DNA of 64,000 nucleotides from Polyodon spathula (taxonomy: Eukaryota > Chordata > Actinopteri > Acipenseriformes > Polyodontidae): NCBI RefSeq assembly GCF_017654505.1, contig NC_054543.1:24590339-24654338 (forward strand). The letters are read 5' to 3'. A program made the position numbers and the translations under genes. Below are positions 1 to 10,373 of the stretch, in pieces. A model generated the notes under the pieces. That model had not been told where the DNA came from, searched no databases, and worked only from the letters and a program-made list of their open reading frames with translations. Every line of letters starts with the position of its first letter. The stretch's first letter is position 1.

Positions 1-1443
1 TCAACACAAAAAAGTCCATAATGTCAAAGTGAAAAATAAAATCTACAAATTGTTTAAAACTAATTACAAATACAAAACAGAAAATAATTGATTGCATAAG
101 TATTCACCCCCTTTGCTATGACATACCTAAATAAGCCCTGGTGCAACCAGTTGTCTTTAGAAGTCACATAATTAGTTGAATGGAGTCCACCTGTGTACAA
201 TTAAGGTGTTTCACGTGATTTCAGGTTAAATACACCTGTCTTGGGAGGTCCCACAGTTGGTTAGTACATTTCCTAACAAAAACTACATCATGAAAACAAA
301 GGAACATTCAAAGCAAATCCGGAATAAGGTTCTTCAAAAGCACCAATCAGGGGTAGGATATAAGAACATTTCCAAGGCACTGAATATCCCCCGGAGCACA
401 GTAAAGTCCATTAGTGAGAAATGGAGAGAATATGGCACAACTGTGAATCTGTCTAGGCCAGGCCATCCTCAAAAATTACGTATCCGGGCGAGAAGAAGCC
501 ACCCAGAGGCCTATGGCAAATCTAAAGGAGTATCATTCTTCCACGGCTGAGCTGAGACACTGTGCATATGGCAACAATAGCCCAGGTGCTTCACAAAACT
601 GGCCTTTATGGGAGAGTGGCAAAAAGAAAGCCATTGTTGAATAAAACTCACATCAAATCTTGGCTAGAGTTTGCCAGAAGGCATGTGGGAGACTCTGAGA
701 CCAAGTGGAAGAAGATTCTATTGTCTGATGAGACCAAAACAGAACGTTTTGGCCTCAACGCTAAGTGGTATGTTTGGCGCAAGTTTAACACCGCACATCA
801 TCCTGAGAACACCATCCCTACCGTGAAGGTAGGGATTGGATTTGGCAGCATCGTGCTATGGGGATGCTTTTCTGCATCAGGGCCTGGAAAGCTTGTGAAG
901 ATAGAGGGCAAAATGAATGCATCAAAGTACAGAGAAATCCTGGAGGAAAACCTGCTGAAGTCTGCAAGAGACCTAGGACTTGGGAGAAGATTCATCTTCC
1001 AGCAGGACAATGACCCCAAACATACAGCCAAAGCCACACTGGAGTGGCTTAAAAACAAAAAAGCCAATGTCCTGCAGTGGCCCAGTCAAAGCCTGGACCT
1101 CAATCTAATTGAGAATCTGTGGAAAGAGTTGAAAATTGCTGTTCACCAAAGGTCCCCATCCAACTTGATGGAGCTTGAGCAATTTTGCAAAGACGACTGG
1201 GCAAAAATTGCAGTGTCCATATGTGCAAAGCTGGTAGAGACTTAACCAAATAGACTCATGGCTGTAATTGCTGCCAAAGGTGCCTCTACCAAATATTGAC
1301 TCAAGGGGGTGAATACTTATGCAATCAATTATTTTCTTTTGTATTTGTAATTAATTTTGAACAATTTCAGATTTTTTTTTCACTTTGACATTATGGATGT
1401 TTTTTTGTGTTGATCAATGGCAAAAACTCCTAGAGCCACTGTA
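1..1443 (+). mobile_element. Tc1/mariner-family transposon (Tc1-A), left tip cut by window edge
   Basis: Long terminal inverted repeats are visible. The left arm (window start to about 110) contains ataattgattgcataagtat, and its inverse lies near 1310-1335. The right tip ends in gagccactgta at 1443, followed by TA, the Tc1 target dinucleotide. The first ~25 bases of the left end lie outside the window, judged from the right tip and from the related end fragment at 14823. A decayed transposase fills the interior. The arms of roughly 200 bp are typical of fish Tc1 elements with long TIRs. Confidence 0.93.
290..1299 (+). pseudogene. Tc1-A transposase pseudogene
   Basis: Cut-and-paste DNA transposase relic of the DD34E class. 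The N-terminus (MKTKEHSKQIRNKVLQKHQS) is the first helix-turn-helix of the Tc1 paired-type DNA-binding domain. After a frameshift between about 520 and 562, reading continues in another frame through LLSDETKTERFG (first catalytic Asp), [18 protein letters not shown] (second Asp) and LIENLWKELK (catalytic Glu). Family knowledge predicts DLNPIENLW; here the Pro is replaced and the motif reads DLNLIENLW. A TAA at 1243-1245 interrupts the conserved tail, which still reads on to AAKGASTKY before the normal stop at 1297-1299. One frameshift plus one nonsense codon make it inactive. No host function is implied. Confidence 0.92.
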
Positions 1444-2215
1444 TAAATATATATGTATGTGTGTCAACCTCTGTTAACTCGACTGGTGGATAACTCAACA
1501 CCTTCGCTTAATTTGACAGTCTTGAGTCCGAATTTTTTTCATGTAAAATATATGCATCCTGCCTCATTTTTTATTTTTAATTCGACATGACACTTTACCC
1601 ATAAGTACACAGTATACAACTTTGTATATTCTTTTTGTAAATAATGCAACATAGTTCTCAAATATTGGACATTTTGACGGTCTAGCAAGTCTAGTTTTTC
1701 CCAGGCTAATCTAGTTTCACCAAGGGCTTCTCGGCGAATCCCAAAGTTAGCACTTTTTTTCGGTACTTACCCACGTCCAATCAGGTGAATCTAGATTGGC
1801 CCAGAATTTGAAAAAGAGAACTGGGCAAAACTACTCTAGTTTCGCCCAGTGCTTTAACATTGATGTTGGGCCAATCTAGTTTTGCATTTATACACTCCTC
1901 TGCTAGCTTCCAAGTGCATGCCAGGATACCTGCCTCGCCCCCACTTCTAATAACAACGTAGCGACTGTGTGCTGGGTGCAGAAAAGGCAGGTCACCGGGT
2001 CTGTTTTTAACAGCGATTTAAAACCAATCTTTTTATTAGCTCTCTCTCCCAAAAAGTTAAAAGTTTTGCTCCTCCATACATGCAGGCAATTTACAGTGCG
2101 ATCGTGAGTCAGGAGGCTTTAGACAAATACAATCTAAAATACACTTATTTCTTAGCAGATGCCCTTATCCAGGGAGACTTGGTTGTTACAAAGTATCACA
2201 TGACAAAATATCACA
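1444..2215. other. Non-genic, probable decayed transposon ends
   Basis: No gene is visible. Around 1465-1500 the pattern ctgttaactcgactggtgga resembles the tip of a pogo/Tigger-type element, but only weakly. From about 1680 to 1885 short motifs related to tctagtttcgccca recur in both orientations, which looks like the subterminal repeat zone of an unidentified DNA transposon. Confidence 0.4.
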
Positions 2216-2224
2216 TTTATAGAT

Positions 2225-2690
2225 AAGCATGACCGACAGGTTGCCACCAATGCCAGCAATATGACAAAGGAAGAACAACGTTCTTCCATCCAGGGGTGCA
2301 ACCTCCAAGAAAAGGTATTAAAACCAAAACCCTTCTAGGACAACTGGAAGCTGCTATAGACTGGAAAATGCTGGCAGATGTTAGACAACAGCTTATTTTC
2401 CCATCTGAGATTGCCACTACTAACCTTCAACGTGATATTGTCTTGTGGTCTGGATTAGCACTCTTTGTTCAGCTGGTAGAGTTAACAGTGCCATTGGAGG
2501 ATGCTATGAATGAGGCGTATGAAAGGAAGAAACTTTGGTACGCTCAACTGGCTGCTGAAGCAGAACAGTGAGATGGAGAATCCAGGTTTACCCAGCGGAG
2601 GTGTGTTGGGGATTTGTGGCACACTCCACAACCCGGTTTCTCAGAGACATCGGATTCAGTGAAGAACTTATCTGAAGCAGCAGAGAGAAG
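2225..2690 (+). pseudogene. C-terminal fragment of a retroelement-type repeat protein
   Basis: The open segment 2296-2571 reads DWKMLADVRQQLIFPSEIAT, then IVLWSGLALFVQLVELTVP, EDAMNEAYERKKLWYAQLAA. After a +1 frameshift at about 2573 it continues as WRIQVYPAEVCWGFVAHSTT and RFLRDIGFSEELI. This block order (LxVPWEDxxDEAxERKxxxY, then xPVEVGCRGFxxxSTxRxL) is one I recognise from the C-terminus of high-copy reverse-transcriptase-associated proteins in fish and invertebrate genomes. The exact clade is uncertain. There is no upstream reverse transcriptase here, so it is a truncated, frameshifted relic. The assignment is from memory of the motif pattern. Confidence 0.6.
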
Positions 2691-2963
2691 CAGCAACTGG
2701 CTCTGGTTGAGATGAAAAGATCATAGTTGGGGACCTCAAGTACATTAGAAATAAAAAATGTTGATGTAAAGGAAGGTAGGTAAGCTAGGCTTAGCTGAAT
2801 GGGGGACAGAGGGGGGGTGATGCTGGGATTCCAGAATCACTGTTGACCCCTCTTAACACTAGAAATACTGGAGCTGTCTTTTTGGAGCATCACGTTTTCT
2901 AAATGTATTTTTCTCCACTGATTTGGTAGCTAGGCACCTGTGCTTTTTGACTTTTCCTAAATA

Positions 2964-3922
2964 TACAGCTCTGGAAAAAATTAAGAGACCACTGCAAAAT
3001 TATCAGTTTCTCTGGTTTTACTATTTATAGGTATGTGTTTGGGTAAAATGAACATTTTTGTTTTATTCTATAAAGTACTGACAACATTTCTCCCAAATTC
3101 CAAATAAAAATATTGTCATTTAGAGCATTTATTTGCAGAAAATGACAACTGGTCAAAATAACAAAAAAGATGGTGTTGTCAGACCTCGAATAATGCAAAG
3201 AAAATAAGTTCATATTAATTTTAAACAACACAATACTAATGTTTTAACTTAGGAAGAGTTCAGAAATCAATATTTGGTGGAATAACCCTGATTTTCAAGC
3301 ACAGCTTTAATGCGTCTTGGCATGCTCTCCACCAGTCTTTCACATTGATGTTGGGTGACTTTATGCCATTCCTGGCGCAAAAATTCAAGCAGCTCGGCTT
3401 TGTTTGATGGCTTGTGACCATCCGTCTTCCTCTTGATCACATTCCAGAGGTTTTCAATGGGGTTCAGGTCTGGAGATTGGGCTGGCCATGACAGGGTCTT
3501 GATCTGGTGGTCCTCCATCCACACCTTGATTGACCTGGCTGTGTGGCATGGAGCATTGTCCTGCTGGAAAAACCAATCCTCAGAGTTGGGGAACATTGTC
3601 AGAGCAGAAGGAAGCAAGTTTTCTTCCAGGACAACCTTGTACTTGGCTTGATTCATGCCAAATCTGCCCGATTCCAGCCTTGCTGAAGCACCCCCAGATC
3701 ATCACCAATCCTCCACCACATTTCATAGTGGGTGCGAGACACTGTGGCTTGTAGGCCTCTCCAGGTCTCCGTCTAACCATTGTTGGGCAAAGCTGAAAAT
3801 TGGACTCATCTGGGGGTGCTTCAGCAAGGCTGGAATCGGGCAGGTTTGTCTTTGTGAAGGACGCATGAATCAAGCCAAGTACAAGGTTGTCCTGGAAGCA
3901 AACTTGCTTCCTTCTGCTCTGA
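2964..3922 (-). mobile_element. Tc1-like transposon (Tc1-B), one end plus internal fold-back
   Basis: The left terminal repeat begins at about 2964 (cagctctggaaaaaattaag) and runs for roughly 200 bp. The matching right terminus is absent. Instead, the internal part is duplicated in inverted orientation: 3598-3657 pairs with 3864-3922, and 3662-3699 pairs with 3809-3842, around a loop at 3700-3808. Sequence beyond 3922 does not look like Tc1, so the right half was lost or replaced. Confidence 0.85.
3267..3656 (-). pseudogene. Tc1-B transposase, C-terminal half
   Basis: The 129 residues cover the catalytic core: FFQQDNAPCHTARSIKVWME carries the second Asp, [20 protein letters not shown] carries the Glu, and the tail VLENQGYSTKY is the usual Tc1 C-terminus with a normal stop. 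The N-terminal DNA-binding domain and the first catalytic Asp are missing, because the element breaks into a fold-back beyond 3656. The same segment (MNQAKYKVVLE) is read again from the inverted arm on the other strand at 3865-3930. The differences between the two arms are few, so the inversion is not ancient relative to the element's decay. Confidence 0.9.
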
Positions 3923-4395
3923 CGCTTCACCAACTCTTCAGCTTCACCAAACTCTACATCTCTCTCTCTGTTTATTTTCCTGTTTCTGGTCTGACGGCAC
4001 CCACTCCTGTCGTCTTTGTGACAAGTACCCTACTCAGTTCAGTCGAGACGATTATCATGTTGATACGCTAGGGAGGCTGCACTGTGGTTGATCCCTGGAG
4101 CCAGCATTACACTTCAGCCATCAAAACCAAGCATAAGGATATCTACATCATCAGATGGAAGGAAACGATCACATTAGTTTACAGTAAAATAAGCTATTTC
4201 TTAGTTGGTGCTTATCTTGGCTAGAGCAGAGTCCAATATCAGCATGACGTTTCAACACCTACTCTCATGTAATGGAAATTAGAGTAGTTATAAAATACAT
4301 TAATCAGTAGAAAACAAGATCAAATTCAAATAACAAAATAAAGAGCAGTTAACTTATATTTGGTTATATGAATAAAGTCCATTAAAAGCACAAAG
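3923..4395. other. Non-genic stretch
   Basis: No open frame or transposon signature that I can recognise. It contains a short run of TCTC near 3958-3970. It separates the Tc1-B fold-back from the L2 tail. Confidence 0.4.
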
Positions 4396-4397
4396 TA

Positions 4398-4925
4398 TCA
4401 TAAATGGTTGAGAATTATTTCAATTAACAAAAACGTGAATATGGATACCTGTAAGAGTACAATCAAATACAAGATACAGGAAGTAGTTATAAATAAGAGC
4501 AGTGGTAGAATATGGCAAGTTATGGAGCAGTTCAGTGCAAGTATAAGCTGATGAAAGTACTGGTATAGTTGGGTGCCATATAGTCCAGTATTGTCGAGAG
4601 TTGTGAGGTTTACAGATGTTGTATGAACAGGTGTCTTGAGGAGGTGCCAGAAAGGGTTAAGGGACTGTGCAGTCCTGATATCTGTTGTTAGTTTGTTCCA
4701 CCACTGAGGGGCAAGGGTGGAGAAGGAGCAGGCTCTGGAAGCGGGGGAGCAGAAAGGGGGTACAGCTAATCTGCCAATGGTGGAGGAGCGGAGTGGGCAA
4801 GAGGGACTGTAGAGAGAAATGATGGTCTGGAGGTAGGGGGGAGCAAAATGGTCGAGACAGCGATAGGCCAGAACAAGAGCTTTGAATTGGATGCAAGCAG
4901 TAATAGGGAGCCACAGAAAAATCAA
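4398..4925 (-). pseudogene. L2-type LINE, C-terminal reverse transcriptase fragment
   Basis: The minus-strand frame starts inside a LINE ORF2 and gives FKALVLAYRCLDHFAPPYLQ, then LRSSTIGRLAVP, then SRACSFSTLAPQWWNKLTTD and IRTAQSLNPFWHLLKT. This is the conserved C-terminal tail after the reverse transcriptase palm in L2-like non-LTR retrotransposons (pattern: YxxLxxxAPxYLxxLI, then FSxxAPxxWNxLPxxIR). No palm motif or endonuclease is present, so this is a 5'-truncated copy, the usual outcome of target-primed reverse transcription. The frame continues past the typical ORF end into low-similarity sequence. Confidence 0.82.
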
Positions 4926-5344
4926 TTAATCAAAAATAAACTATAAAATAGTCTGAGTCAGTGTGGACATTTAGAGAGTCCTGTAAAATATTCACATAAC
5001 TTTAAGCATGAGAGTTTGAAATCATCCAGTAAATCATATGGAGCTCAATCCATTAAGAGTAGCCAGAATCTAGATGAGAGTTACAACATGTTTTTTATCA
5101 CTGTTTTGGAACACTTCAGTAACAGTCCTCCAAGCGAACAAAGATTGAATGTGAGAAACAATATTAGTAAGGTTATCTTGTAGTTTTATGTTGATATCAA
5201 AACAAGATGAGCAACTGAACACTAGCACTAAGTGGCAACCATCTAGTTTAGCATATACAATACAGTGGTGAGTATGTTTTAATGAATTGTAAGTTTGGAG
5301 GCATCTTTTTTGTTGCATTTTAGTTTGAGTAACCAATAATGCAG

Positions 5345-5528
5345 ACCTTTATACAGGACTGGGAAAGAGAACTCCACTCAACATTGCAATCTGCTCTAGT
5401 CGTATAGTAAAGATACTGTAACTTCACTTGAAACTGCAGAGCGTTCCAGTAGTATAGGAAAGTGAACTCCACTCAACACTGCAGAGTGCTCTGTACTGCA
5501 ACTTCACTCGAAACTACAGACCAGTAAA
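5345..5528. repeat. Two-copy tandem duplication, ~95 bp unit
   Basis: The segments gaactccactcaacattgca and gaactccactcaacactgca start successive units. Each unit ends in acttcactcgaaactacaga or a near-identical string. The second unit is slightly shorter. It ends about 190 bp before an NDUFA10 exon. Confidence 0.75.
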
Positions 5529-5716
5529 CTAATCTACTAAAGTGTACTGATCATCATTTATATTTATTTCCAATTTAATAACCTGAAACAATTGAATTAG
5601 TTATCCTTGGATAATTTTTCTGTAGCGTTAATAAGCACAGAAAGAGCTGAACGTTTAATTCTGCATTTACATACTACTCCAGTGTGGGTAATGTTTCTTT
5701 TCATTTTGCATTTCAG

Positions 5717-5771
5717 TGAGACATCAGAGGTTCTGGCGTACGATGGAACTCAGTCCCAAGATATCGAGAGG
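5717..5771 (+). CDS. NDUFA10: NDUFA10 coding exon (fourth from last in gene)
   Basis: NDUFA10 is an accessory subunit of mitochondrial NADH:ubiquinone oxidoreductase (complex I) with a deoxyribonucleoside-kinase fold, located in the matrix. This 55-base exon follows a pyrimidine-rich tract and AG (5715-5716) and is followed by GTAAGG. It starts with the last base of a split codon and then reads ETSEVLAYDGTQSQDIER, ending in phase 0. The vertebrate protein reads about EKCEVL...SKKVVEDIEYLKF here, and the next exon supplies VAEDIEYLKF. Length, phase and position therefore all fit. The exon is too short to recognise alone; the linkage to the three downstream exons is what makes it convincing. 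Confidence 0.85.
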
Positions 5772-6277
5772 GTAAGGACTTAAATGCCCAAACAAGGCAA
5801 CCTAGTAGTTATATCTCGTTCTGGTTAGCTTTTCATTGGAAGTAACTGGGAGACGGGGGGGTTTGGAACTTACACTGGTAAAAACATTGTTAGCCAGTGA
5901 TTTGTCTGCTGGACTTTAGTTTCTCATTGTTTTACTCAAACTTATTTTATATAATATACCAACTGGCAAATATTGAAGACTGCTGCGATGTTCTCATGTG
6001 TATTTTCACATCCTCTATTCAGTCTGCCGTGGTAAAAAGTACAAATAAACATTCTTAGGTAGCAACACTCAGTGCTGCTAAACAAAACGCAAGGAATGAA
6101 GGGGAGTTTAGATGGATGAGGTAGGGGCGTGACATGGGTTAGACAACACCAAATAACAGGCTTGAATAACAGCGTGTAACGTATATAATGCAGCATTATT
6201 GGCCAGGACTTCTCTGGCATTTATTTTGCCAGTATTTTTTTTTCTATTGACACCACCTTACTATAGAAATTACAATA

Positions 6278-7785
6278 TACACTACCGGTCAAAAGTTTTA
6301 GAACACCCTCCATTTTTTCCAGTTTTTATTGAAATTTAAGCAGTTTAAGTCCAGTGAATAACCTGAAATTGTACAAAGGTAAGCGGTAAACTGCCAGAGA
6401 TTAAAAAAAAAAAAGTTTAGGTTACCAAAAACTGAAAAATAATGTACATTTCAGAGTTATACAAAAAGGCCTTTTTCAGGGAACAAGTAATGGGTTAACA
6501 ACTTACAGCTGTTCTGCAGCAATGGAAGTAAATTAAGCCTTGAAAGTTGATGCTAACAATTCCTACAGGTGTCTCATCTTTTGTTGATTACTTACAAATC
6601 CTCTGTCTGTATAAAAGCAGTGTTGGAACAGACTGTGTTACTATACCCTCTTAAGCATTATTTGGACAGTATTGTACTGCAGGAAGTAGTATATTGCTAT
6701 CATAATGGCAAGAAAAAGGCAATTAACAAAGGAAGACAGACAGACCATTATAACCCTTAAAAGTGTAGGTCTTTCCATTAGAGAAATTGCAAAGAAAGCC
6801 AAGGTGTCAGTAGTACAGTTTCCTACACCATCAAAAGGCACTTGGAAACTGGAGGAAACTCTGACAGGAAGAGGTCTGGCAGACCCAAAGCCACAACAGA
6901 ATAAGAAGATAAGTTTCTGAAAGTCGACAGCTTGTGTGATAGGCGACTCACTGGACAACAGCTTCAAGCACAGCTTAACACTGGTCGAAGTAAGCAAGTC
7001 TCAGTTTCAACTGTGAAGAGATGACTTCGAGCTTCAGGTTTGACAGGTCGAGTGGCAGTAAGAAAGCCATTGCTAAGATGGCAAAATAAGAAAAAGAGGC
7101 TTGTCTGGGCCATAAAGCACCGCCAGTAGACTACTGAAGACTGGAAGAAGGTCTTAAGGACAATGAATCAAAATTTGAAATCTTCGGTTCATCGCGCAGG
7201 GTTTTTGTACGCCGTCGAGTAGGCGAAAGGATGGTTCCTCGGTGTGTGACACCAACTGTCAAACATGGAGGAGGAAGAGTGATGGTCTGGGGCTCTTTTG
7301 CTGGATCCAGAATCAGCGACTTGCACAGAGTGAGTGGCACCCTGAACCAAAACTGCTACCACAGCATTTTGCAGCGCCATGCAATACCCTCTGGTAAACG
7401 CCTAGTTTGTCAGGGGTTCATGCTAAGCAAGATAATGACCCAAAACATACCTCCAGGCTATGTCAGAACTACCTTAGAAGAAAAGAACAAGACGGTAGGC
7501 TTCAAATCATGGAATGGCCAGCACAGTCTCCAGACTTAAACCCCATCGAGCTGGTTTGGGATGAACTGGACAGAAGGGTGATATATCTGCAAAAGGTGGC
7601 TACTTTGAGTCAAAAATTTAGATTCAATTTTGTTAAATAAAAAGATTCCATGATTTATTTTTTATTTCCAATTGTTTATTTGTTCTATACTTTTAATTTT
7701 AGTGTACATTGAGACATTAAACTGCATTAATTTCAATAAAAACTGGAAAAATGGAGGTGTTCTAAAGCTTTTGACCCCTAGTGTA
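6278..7785 (+). mobile_element. Tc1-like transposon (Tc1-C), complete but decayed
   Basis: The left terminus reads tacactaccggtcaaaagtt and the right terminus is its inverse, ending ccctagtgta at 7785. The subterminal ccattttttccagtttttat is matched by ataaaaactggaaaaatgg near 7736-7755. TA flanks fit Tc1 target choice. The TIRs look short (tens of bases), unlike the ~200-bp arms of Tc1-A and Tc1-D. Confidence 0.9.
6705..7640 (+). pseudogene. Tc1-C transposase pseudogene
   Basis: The N-terminal helix-turn-helix reads MARKRQLTKEDRQTIITLKS then LSIREIAKKAKVS. After several frame changes the core appears as CVTPTVKHGGGRVMVWGSFA, then QDNDPKHTS (second Asp) and [20 protein letters not shown] (Glu in PIELVW). 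The first catalytic Asp region is near 7150-7200 but garbled. At least three frameshifts or stops separate the blocks, so no protein can be made. Family: Tc1/mariner DD34E transposases, nuclear, acting on the element's own ends. Confidence 0.88.
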
Positions 7786-8615
7786 TGCCAAACATGTTTT
7801 CCTAATTTACAGAGATCAAATGGATAGTTATCAGTTCTGTATCACTTTAAAATGACTGTCAATGGAGAACAAACTGTTTAAGTGAGTTTTTATTAGAAAC
7901 TCAATTATGGGCAGCACACAAACAAAATGAAAATCCTTGTTTTTAGTTTAAATAACACGATGTATAGGTGTTCCCTTGTACTGTAAGCAAATCCTTGTCA
8001 GTCCTTTCATTGGTTCACAGTATTTGATAGACAGTTGCATGTCAGACAAAAAAGGTGTGTTAGAAATGGAATGTATCCGCCTATTTTGTCATCAAATGAT
8101 TTTACATTTATCATTTCAACCTCCTATTCAATATAACTTTAGTTACATTCATTGGAGAAGCATATGAATTTCACTTCCATTTTCTATACAAAATTACATT
8201 TACAAGCATATAAAATACATCATAATGCAATCAAAGGATAAGTTTTAAAAAGTTATTTTATAATATTCATTTAAAACACAATAAACACTTCAGATTTATT
8301 GGGAAACTTACTTAAAATAACTATTAAACTTGTGTCAACAAGTTATGTAATTAAAAATGATTCTTAAAGCATTTAAACTAACGTTTAACACAATAATGGT
8401 ACAACTGTATTGTAGCTATAGCTTGCCTTGGTAAGTTTTATGACCCCTTACAATCAGATAGCATTTTGGAAGGTGACCTTCAAAGAGTTAACAGTTTGTG
8501 GCTTGTGCCTTATCTAATCAGCTTTGAAGTAACAACTCAATCCCCACAGCATGACACACAGACAAGAGTCTGAATTAAATATCTGGAAAATGCTTATATT
8601 AAAATTAATTTAACC
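7786..8615. other. NDUFA10: Intronic, AT-rich, nothing recognised
   Basis: Only short chance frames. No transposon ends, splice-linked exons or tandem repeats seen. Confidence 0.5.
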
Positions 8616-8850
8616 ATGAATTTCCTTGACATCGCTGATGACAGTGATTCTGAGGAGGACACTGAAAGCAACAAAATAAAATGTGAGCTGGACATGTACA
8701 TGGCGATAAAGCCTAAACCGCTGGATACAGATCCACATGATTTTTGGGAAAAAAAAAAAACGAAGCTGCCTTCCCCAGAATGGCTGATTTTGTGACGAGG
8801 CGCCTTTGGGTTACAGCCACCTCTGTATGAAAGACAGTTCAGCCCAATTA
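8616..8850 (+). pseudogene. hAT transposase C-terminal (dimerisation) relic
   Basis: Reading from the ATG gives MNFLDIADDSDSEEDTE, ELDMYMAIKPKPLDTDPHDF, then after the A-run (about 8748-8760) FPRMADFVTRRLWVTATS, then, one base out of frame, ERQFSP. This follows the hAT C-terminal dimerisation domain pattern (ELxxYL...LDxDPLxWW...FPxLAxxARxxLxxxATSxxxERxFS). The upstream catalytic RNase H-like region is missing and the A-run breaks the frame, so it is a dead fragment. The assignment rests on motif order, not on full-length similarity. Confidence 0.7.
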
Positions 8851-9235
8851 AAATTTGGACTCTTAAAGTTCCCCCCCTTTTTCACCCAATCACAATCACC
8901 AAGACTCTCCTCCAAAAACACTATCCAGCTATAAGGCAATTGCAGGATTTTTGATGCAGCACCAAAGGGTCCCTTCTGAATCCCTGTAAGTTACTGTCAA
9001 GTTGTCGGTAAAGTAAATAGAGTTGCCTGTTAGATGTGATAAATGCGTTAAAAAATAGCATTAATAGGAAGTGTTACTTTTAATTGTCTTTCAGTACAAT
9101 TTAATGCAGTTTCACTGTAATTGCATGTTATACAAGAGGAATAAGATTAATCAGTTGTGATTGATCAAAAGAAAATGCCACGATTAAAACCCCTAATTTT
9201 ATATATATGTGTGTGTGACACACACCATGTGTAGT
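8851..9235. other. NDUFA10: Intronic stretch with no gene
   Basis: Possibly more of the hAT remnant at 8851-8990 (an open reading of about 30 residues), otherwise unremarkable. Confidence 0.35.
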
Positions 9236-9325
9236 TGTATATATATTATATATATATTATATATAAATATATATAAGATAATAGATATATATATATATAT
9301 ATATATATCTATATATTATACAGTA
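9236..9325. repeat. Imperfect (AT)n microsatellite
   Basis: AT dinucleotide run with interruptions, preceded by a short gtgtgtgtgacacacacc palindrome near 9207-9228. Confidence 0.9.
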
Positions 9326-10316
9326 TACATAATGTACATACAGTGTAGTTAATGCATAACGATTATCCCAAGGGATGCTTTGTTTTTGTTCACAAACTCC
9401 AATTTCTATTTGTGTAATTTAAAGAACAAGGGTCCAAAGATGGGGATTTTGCCTACAAGTGACAGCAAAAATGAAATATCTACTACGGAAGTCGCTTCAC
9501 CTTTAATGGATCTACTATGTACATGTAACTTAATGTTTTTCCTGAAACATATGTAATTTAAATGAGAGTGACATCTTTACACAATACCATCCTTCTTAAC
9601 AAACTCAGTAGTAATACACAATGATTACCTCTCTGCAATTCATTTAAAAAATAATAAAAAAAAAGCATTTGGTCATATTGTGTAATTACACAGAGCTTTT
9701 AAAATGAATGGGGCGTTCCCATATTGTGCTGCTCTGGCATGTTAAAATAGAGAAAAAAAAAAGCCTGTGCTTTTATAACAGAACGCACCATTATTATCCA
9801 ACTCATTTTTTGTTTTTGTTTTCTAATGGAAGTTGCTTTCCTTGTAAAGAGACGCTTATGTTAAACTGTTTTTGTGTCTGTCGCACTTTGAATTTACAAT
9901 TATGAACCAATTCCAGAAAAAAAAAGGATGTCCACTTACAATTAGAGACTCCTGACTCTGGTTTCAGTATTAAACCTTTGGGAACCCTGTAGGCAAAAAA
10001 CTGTTATTTTACACAGGCTTTGTATGAACTGGTTACTGTTTCTACAAGAGTCAGTGCATTTAAATGGTTTCTATGCTCTTATGTTACCATTATGAGGGGA
10101 ACAAAAAATTGGGGAAGTTTGCCTGGATATAGCAAGCTAACCATTTTGATTAATTTTCTTTATTTTTCTGAAAACCCTAATATGTATCGCAGTTCACGAA
10201 ATGAGAACCAAACGGGCATAAATTAATTCTACAAAAAATACACATTCATTGGGTTTAACTATTGTCTTCTCTGGGTTAAATAAGTAATAACCAGGGCTTT
10301 TAAAAGCCATTTTCTT

Positions 10317-10318
<2 letters not shown>
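9326..10318. other. NDUFA10: Intronic, nothing recognised
   Basis: Short frames only (for example 9708-9905), without family motifs or splice context. Confidence 0.5.

Positions 10319-10370
<52 letters not shown>
10319..10370. repeat. (ATT)n microsatellite
   Basis: About 17 uninterrupted ATT units. Confidence 0.97.

Positions 10371-10373
<3 letters not shown>

Noticed and set aside
2964..3922. Two separate Tc1 copies in opposite orientation
   Set aside because: Only one terminus exists and the arms duplicate an internal segment, so one element with an internal fold-back is simpler.
1..5716. Further upstream NDUFA10 exon
   Set aside because: I looked for the expected segment before the 5717 exon and saw no match with flanking splice sites, so it is probably outside the window.
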